Source: Micromonospora endolithica
GTDB taxonomy: Bacteria; Actinomycetota; Actinomycetes; Mycobacteriales; Micromonosporaceae
DNA: 64,000 bases
Assembly: GCF_003626595.1 (NCBI RefSeq)
Contig: NZ_RBAK01000001.1
Location: 558,001 to 622,000, forward strand
Direction: 5' to 3'
Below, piece by piece: positions 59,876 to 64,000 of this stretch (within the stretch, counting starts at the first letter, position 1; each line of letters opens with the position of its first letter). The position numbers and the translations under genes were made by a program. The notes under the pieces were generated by a model. That model made no database searches. It had not been told where the DNA came from and worked only from the letters and a program-made list of their open reading frames with translations.

Positions 59876-60481
59876 ATGAGCGCCGAGCCCATCCCGACGA
59901 CATCACCTGGCCCCTGGTGTCCGGACCCGATGCGGCAGCAGCGTGCGGACTACACGCTGGAGGACCTGCTCGCCCTGCCGGACGACGCCCCCCGCGTCGA
60001 ACTCGTCGACGGAGTAGTCCAGGTGACACCCTCCCCCACCCTGGGCCATCAGGACATATCCCTGCTGCTGAGCCTGTGGCTGCGTTCCCACGCCCCGGCT
60101 CACCTGCACGTGGCGCAGGCCGTCGGCGTGGTGCTGAGCCACAACACCAGCCGGCAGCCGGACGTGCTGCTGTGCCACGCCGGCCTGCCGGCCGACCGAT
60201 CCCGGCTGCGGCCGTCCGACGTCGTGCTGGCCGTCGAGATCGTCTCGCCGGGCACCCGGCGGGTCGACCGGTTCGCCAAGCCCGGTGAGTACGCCGCCGC
60301 CGGCATCCCGTTCTACTGGCGCGTCGAGCAGGACCCGGTGCACCTGTACGCGTACCAGCTCGGCGACCGGATCGGGCCGGGCGGCGAGCGGCAGTACGAG
60401 CTGGTCGACGACGGGGCGGACCTGGTCGTTTTGGTCGAGCCGTTCGACATCAAGCTGCCGATCGCCGAGATCATCCCGTAG
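59876..60481 (+). CDS. Uma2-family (DUF820, PD-(D/E)XK nuclease-fold) protein
   Basis: A 201-residue protein of the Uma2 family, related to restriction-type nucleases. YTLEDLLALPDDAPRVELVDG opens the domain near residue 26; the nuclease-type residues are in RQPDVLLC near 93 and VLAVEIVSPGTRRVDRFAKPGEYAAAG near 116 (E-x-V and later K). Active-site spacing fits PD-(D/E)XK. The family is abundant in cyanobacteria and actinobacteria and its role is unknown; it is sometimes transferred with small mobile units, but no flanking repeats are seen here. Confidence 0.85.
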   Translation: MSAEPIPTTSPGPWCPDPMRQQRADYTLEDLLALPDDAPRVELVDGVVQVTPSPTLGHQDISLLLSLWLRSHAPAHLHVAQAVGVVLSHNTSRQPDVLLCHAGLPADRSRLRPSDVVLAVEIVSPGTRRVDRFAKPGEYAAAGIPFYWRVEQDPVHLYAYQLGDRIGPGGERQYELVDDGADLVVLVEPFDIKLPIAEIIP

Positions 60482-60563
60482 CGGCACCCGTTTCCCGGCG
60501 ACGACGGCGGGTACCCGGACGGCATCGCCGTGAGGACGTTCCACCGACCGGAGGCGCTCCGCC

Positions 60564-60914
60564 ATGAGCAGGAACGACGATCCGCAGCAGACCTATCGGG
60601 AGTTCACCGAGGCGGTGAACATGAAGCCCGGCGAGCTGTCGACCTGGCTGGAGACCGAGGAGTCCAAGCAGGTCGGTTGGCACAAGGGCGGCAAGTCCGG
60701 CGGCGGTGAGTCGGTCGGCCACGAGTCCGGCCGCCGGATCATCGACCTGCTGCGCCGCAAGCGCGCCGACCTGTCCGACGCCGACTACTCGCACATGCGC
60801 AAGGTGATCGGCTACGTGCACCGGCACCTGGCCCAGCGCCCGTCCGGCGACGTCCGGGACACCAAGTGGCGCTGGTCGCTGATGAACTGGGGCCACGACC
60901 CGCTCAAGGGCTGA
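60564..60914 (+). CDS. DUF3140-family protein
   Basis: A 116-residue soluble basic protein. YREFTEAVNMKPGELSTWLE near residue 10, then ESVGHESGRRIIDLLRRKR near 49 and YSHMRKVIGYVHRHLAQRP near 75 match the DUF3140 family, thought by some to bind DNA but without a defined function. GGAGGC lies about nine bases before the ATG. The stop codon is inside the terminator stem shared with polA. Confidence 0.85.
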   Translation: MSRNDDPQQTYREFTEAVNMKPGELSTWLETEESKQVGWHKGGKSGGGESVGHESGRRIIDLLRRKRADLSDADYSHMRKVIGYVHRHLAQRPSGDVRDTKWRWSLMNWGHDPLKG

Positions 60915-60923
60915 GCGGGTCGT
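60893..60923. terminator. Two-way terminator over the DUF3140 stop
   Basis: Arms 60893-60906 and 60912-60923 (GACCCGCTCA against TGAGCGGGTC) with a 5-base loop. It covers the DUF3140 stop and ends 13 bases before the polA stop, so it can serve both convergent genes. Confidence 0.7.
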
Positions 60924-60935
60924 CGTGGTCGACCC

Positions 60936-63635
60936 TCAGTGGTCGGCGCTGTTCCAGTCGCGGCCCTCGCCGACCGACACCTCCAGCGGCACCGACAGCG
61001 GGTAGGCCGCGCCCATCTCCCGCCGCACCAGCGCCTCCAGCGTCTCGCGCTCGCCGGGTGCCACCTCGAAGACCAGCTCGTCGTGTACCTGCAGCAACAT
61101 CCGCGACCGCAGCCCGGCGTCGCGCAGCGCCGTGTCGACGCGCAGCATCGCCACCTTGATCACGTCGGCGGCGGAGCCCTGGATCGGGGCGTTGAGGGCC
61201 ATCCGCTCGGCCATGTCCCGGCGCTGCCGGTTGTCGCTGACCAGGTCGGGCAGGTAGCGCCGACGGCCGAGGATGGTCGAGGTGTAGCCGTCGTGCCGGG
61301 CGCGGGCCACCACCTCCTGGAGGTAGTCGCGTACGCCGCCGAAGCCGGCGAAGTAGTTGTCCATCAGCCCGCGCGCCTCCTCGGCGGTGATGCCGAGCTG
61401 TTGGGCGAGACCGAAGGCGCTGAGCCCGTACGCCAGGCCGTAGTTCATCGCCTTGATCTTGCGCCGCTGGTCGGCGGTGACCGCGCCGACCTCGACGCCG
61501 AACACCGACGAGGCGGTGGCGGCGTGGAAGTCGTGGCCGGAGTTGAAGGCCTCCACCAGCGCCTCGTCGACCGACAGGTGCGCCATCAGCCGCATCTCGA
61601 TCTGGCTGTAGTCGGCGGTGAGCAGGCACTCGTAGCCCTCCCCCACCACGAACGCCCGGCGGATCCGCCGGCCCTCCTCGGTGCGGATCGGGATGTTCTG
61701 GAGATTGGGCTCGGTGGAGGAGAGCCGGCCGGTGGCCGCCACCGTCTGGTTGAAGGTGGTGTGGATCCGGCCGTCGTCGGAGACCGACTTGAGCAGCCCG
61801 TCGACGGTGGTCTTGAGCTTGGCCACGTCGCGGTGGCGCAGCAGGTGGGCCAGCACCGGGTGCGGGTTCTGCGCGTAGAGCCACTGCAGGGCGTCGGCGT
61901 CGGTGGTGTAACCGGTCTTGATCTTCTTGGTCTTCGGCAGGGCCAGCTCGCCGAAGAGGATCTCCTGCAACTGCTTGGGCGAGCCGAGGTTGAACTCCCG
62001 CCCGACCGACTCGTAGGCGCCCTGCGCGGCGGCCTTCACCTCGGCGGCGAAGTGGGCCTCCAGCTCGGAGAGGTAAGCGGTGTCGGCGGCGATGCCGGTG
62101 CGTTCCATGCCCGCGAGCACCCGCATCAGCGGCAGTTCCACCTCGGCCATCAGCCGCGCCGACTGCTCACCGTCGCGGGACAGCTCGGCGTCGATCGCGT
62201 CGGCCAGGTCGAGGGTGGCCCGCGCCTGGAGCATCAGGTTCTGCTCGGCCACGCCGTCGTCGCCGAGCCCGTCGAGGGTGAGCTGGCCGGTCTCCGGGGC
62301 GTCGACCCGCAGCTCCCGGTGCAGGTAGCGCAGGGCCAGGTCGGTCAGGTCGTACGAGCGCTGGTCGGGCCGGGCCAGGTAGGCGGCGATCTGGGTGTCG
62401 CGGGCGATGCCCTGCAACGACCAGCCGTGCGCGGCGAAGGCCAGCACCGCCGGCTTGCTGTCGTGCAGCACCTTGGGCCGCGTCTCGTCGGAGAGCCAGG
62501 CGGCGAAGGCCGCCTCGTCGGCCGCTTCCAGGCCGGCCGGGTCGAACCAGGCCGCCGCCCCACCGGCGGCGGCCAGGGCCAGCCCGGTGATCGACGCGGT
62601 GTGCCGGCGGTTGGGCCCGGTGTCGAGCTTCGTGGCCAGGCCCACCGTGGTGCCGGCCGGGGCGTGGGTCTCCAGCCAGCCGGCGACCGCGCCCGGCGCG
62701 GCGAGCACCTCGCCGGTCAGGTCGAAGCCGGACTCCGCCTCCGGCTCGACGGCCTCCAGGTATTGGTAGAGGCGGTCGCGCAGGATGCGGAACTCCAGCG
62801 TGTCGAAGACCTGGTGCACCGCCTCCCGGTCCCAGCCCTGCCACCGGGCGTCCTCGGGGCGCAGCGGCAACTCCAGGTCGGAGACCAGGCAGTTGATCTC
62901 GTAGTTGCGGATCACGTCGGCCAGCCGCTCGCGCAGGCTGTCGCCGGCCTTGCCCTTGATCTCGTCGGCGCGGGCCACGACGCCCTCGAACCCGCCGTAG
63001 GTGTTGACCCACTTCGCCGCGGTCTTCGGGCCGACGCCGGGGATGCCGGGCAGGTTGTCGCTGGTCTCCCCCACCAGGGCGGCCAGGTCGCGGTAGCGCT
63101 CGGGGCGCACGCCGTACTTCGCCTCGATCGCGGCCGGGTCCATCCGGGCCAGGTCGGAGACGCCCTTGCGGGGGTAGAGCACGGTGACCTGGTCACCGAC
63201 GAGCTGGAAGGCGTCCCGGTCACCGGTGCTGATCAGCACCGACATGCCCTGGTCGCGGGCCTGGCAGGCGAGGGTGGCGATGACGTCGTCGGCCTCGTAG
63301 CCCTCCCGCTCCACCACCGGGATGCGCAGCGCCGCCAGGACCTCCTTGACCAGGCTGACCTGGCCCTTGAAGTCGGTCGGCGTCTCGCTGCGGCCGGCCT
63401 TGTACTCCGCGTACTTCTCGGTGCGGAAGGAACGGCGGGAGACGTCGAAGGCGACCACGATGTGGGTCGGCTGCTCGTCCCGCAGGACATTTATCAGCAT
63501 CGAGGTGAAGCCGTAGACCGCGTTGGTCGGCTGACCCGTCGTGGTGGAGAAGTTCTCCACCGGCAGGGCGAAGAAAGCCCGGTATGCCATGGAATGTCCG
63601 TCGACGAGGAGCAGGCGCGGCGTCGTAGCTGTCAC
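60936..63635 (-). CDS. polA: DNA polymerase I
   Basis: Fills gaps in excision repair and removes Okazaki primers. The 899-residue protein has an N-terminal 5'-3' exonuclease (LLLVDGHSMAYRAFFALP near residue 8, GYEADDVIATLA near 113, GETSDNLPGIPGVGPKTAA near 190), a middle 3'-5' exonuclease-like domain lacking the usual catalytic DxE start (so probably not proofreading), and the polymerase domain with motif A LTADYSQIEMRLMAHLS near 670, RRKIKAMNYGLAYGLSAFG near 725 and motif C LQVHDELVFEV near 850. GTG 63635 is a leaderless start, with the -10 box seven bases upstream. The frame is open upstream by chance. Confidence 0.95.
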   Translation of the reverse strand: MTATTPRLLLVDGHSMAYRAFFALPVENFSTTTGQPTNAVYGFTSMLINVLRDEQPTHIVVAFDVSRRSFRTEKYAEYKAGRSETPTDFKGQVSLVKEVLAALRIPVVEREGYEADDVIATLACQARDQGMSVLISTGDRDAFQLVGDQVTVLYPRKGVSDLARMDPAAIEAKYGVRPERYRDLAALVGETSDNLPGIPGVGPKTAAKWVNTYGGFEGVVARADEIKGKAGDSLRERLADVIRNYEINCLVSDLELPLRPEDARWQGWDREAVHQVFDTLEFRILRDRLYQYLEAVEPEAESGFDLTGEVLAAPGAVAGWLETHAPAGTTVGLATKLDTGPNRRHTASITGLALAAAGGAAAWFDPAGLEAADEAAFAAWLSDETRPKVLHDSKPAVLAFAAHGWSLQGIARDTQIAAYLARPDQRSYDLTDLALRYLHRELRVDAPETGQLTLDGLGDDGVAEQNLMLQARATLDLADAIDAELSRDGEQSARLMAEVELPLMRVLAGMERTGIAADTAYLSELEAHFAAEVKAAAQGAYESVGREFNLGSPKQLQEILFGELALPKTKKIKTGYTTDADALQWLYAQNPHPVLAHLLRHRDVAKLKTTVDGLLKSVSDDGRIHTTFNQTVAATGRLSSTEPNLQNIPIRTEEGRRIRRAFVVGEGYECLLTADYSQIEMRLMAHLSVDEALVEAFNSGHDFHAATASSVFGVEVGAVTADQRRKIKAMNYGLAYGLSAFGLAQQLGITAEEARGLMDNYFAGFGGVRDYLQEVVARARHDGYTSTILGRRRYLPDLVSDNRQRRDMAERMALNAPIQGSAADVIKVAMLRVDTALRDAGLRSRMLLQVHDELVFEVAPGERETLEALVRREMGAAYPLSVPLEVSVGEGRDWNSADH

Positions 63636-63642
63636 GGCAGCG

Positions 63643-63664
63643 ACTCTAGCCCGTACGCCCGACA
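63643..63664 (-). promoter_or_regulatory. polA promoter with RecA-NDp/PafBC-type motif (leaderless)
   Basis: On the minus strand TGTC (63664-63661), 12 bases, then TAGAGT (63648-63643), then seven bases and GTG 63635. The base after TGTC is G, as in the other four repair-gene promoters. Confidence 0.75.
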
Positions 63665-64000
63665 TCCCCGGCCCTGACATGGCCCGGACCGGCCGACCGA
63701 GCCGCAGGACCGACCGGGACGGGAAGGAAACGGGAAGATCCGCCGCCGACGCTGGTAGGCCGGGGCGACCGGCACGCCGATCCGGCGTCGCCGGCCGCAG
63801 CATGCCGACCTGCCGGACCGACGGTGCGGGCGGCGGGCCTCGTTCGGGGGCGGGCGGACCACCGCGGTCCGCCCGACAGGCCCGTCCTCCGCCGGGCACC
63901 GGGGCTGGCCGGCACGGCGCCGCGCCGGCACACCGAACCACCCGCAGGCCACGGCGACCGGCGGTGGCTGCCGGTGACCGCCCCGTCGACCCAGGGTGGC
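63665..64000. other. Window-end intergenic region with one hairpin
   Basis: No gene is supported in the last 336 bases. A perfect inverted repeat GGGCGGACC/GGTCCGCCC (63852-63860 and 63866-63874, 5-base loop) looks like the terminator of a gene lying beyond the window. Overlapping minus-strand frames here are Arg/Pro-rich and without domains. Confidence 0.5.

Noticed and set aside
59876..60914. Uma2 and DUF3140 genes as a toxin-antitoxin or defence system
   Set aside because: They are separated by 82 bases, the Uma2 gene has its own leaderless promoter, the pair is not known as a module, and no other defence gene is nearby.
63632..63952. Small genes upstream of polA
   Set aside because: Two overlapping minus-strand frames are Arg/Pro/Gly-rich, lack ribosome sites and cover the polA promoter. 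A terminator-like hairpin in the same stretch argues for an intergenic region.

Overview
This is a high-GC actinobacterial chromosome segment, most likely Micromonosporaceae (Micromonospora-like). The grounds are the core gene orders tkt-tal-pgi-zwf-opcA-pgl and rapZ-yvcK-whiA-gap-pgk-tpiA-secG-rbpA, the CoaE-GrpB fusion, mycothiol-type enzymes, WhiA and RbpA, frequent GTG starts and strong G/C preference at third codon positions. No prophage, integrase, insertion sequence, CRISPR array, rRNA or tRNA was recognised. The window looks like ordinary core chromosome with small regulator-plus-effector modules inserted.

Layout. 0.1-8.6 kb: a plus-strand sugar-phosphate operon (transketolase, transaldolase, glucose-6-phosphate isomerase, glucose-6-phosphate dehydrogenase, OpcA, 6-phosphogluconolactonase). 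8.7-15.9 kb: a minus-strand block with rapZ, yvcK and whiA followed by lower glycolysis (gap, pgk, tpiA), then secG and rbpA. 16.1-27.3 kb: a small unknown ferredoxin-like protein, then recQ, uvrC, a Tat-exported Rieske lipoprotein, uvrA, rsgA, a mycothiol-dependent isomerase-family protein and a metallo-hydrolase. 27.4-36.8 kb: DedA protein, methyltransferase, cold-shock protein, ArsR/MFS pair, an unusual 302-residue protein, and a MarR/CocE-hydrolase pair divergent from an MMPL exporter. 36.8-46.9 kb: envelope functions (lytic transglycosylase, DedA-PAP2 fusion, class A beta-lactamase-like hydrolase, lysoplasmalogenase, dipeptide epimerase, NlpC/P60 peptidase, TerC) plus typA. 47.4-51.5 kb: TetR/hydrolase/monooxygenase, XRE, VOC and AraC genes. 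51.5-64 kb: uvrB, a duplicated-domain membrane-anchored protein, coaE, rpsA, a methyltransferase, a Uma2 protein, DUF3140 and polA.

The strongest regulatory signal is shared by the five DNA-repair genes. uvrA, uvrB, uvrC, recQ and polA each have, at the expected place, TGTCG, 11 further bases, then a TANNNT -10 box. This matches the LexA-independent RecA-NDp/PafBC damage promoter known from mycobacteria (TGTC-RGTG-N8-TANNNT). In four of the five the -10 box sits 6-7 bases from the start codon, so those mRNAs should be leaderless.

Other regulatory features are a probable yybP-ykoY (Mn2+) riboswitch before terC, a 22-bp TetR operator that contains both divergent leaderless -10 boxes, a perfect 40-bp palindrome before the arsR-type gene, and two oppositely oriented copies of an approximately 85-bp palindromic repeat element.
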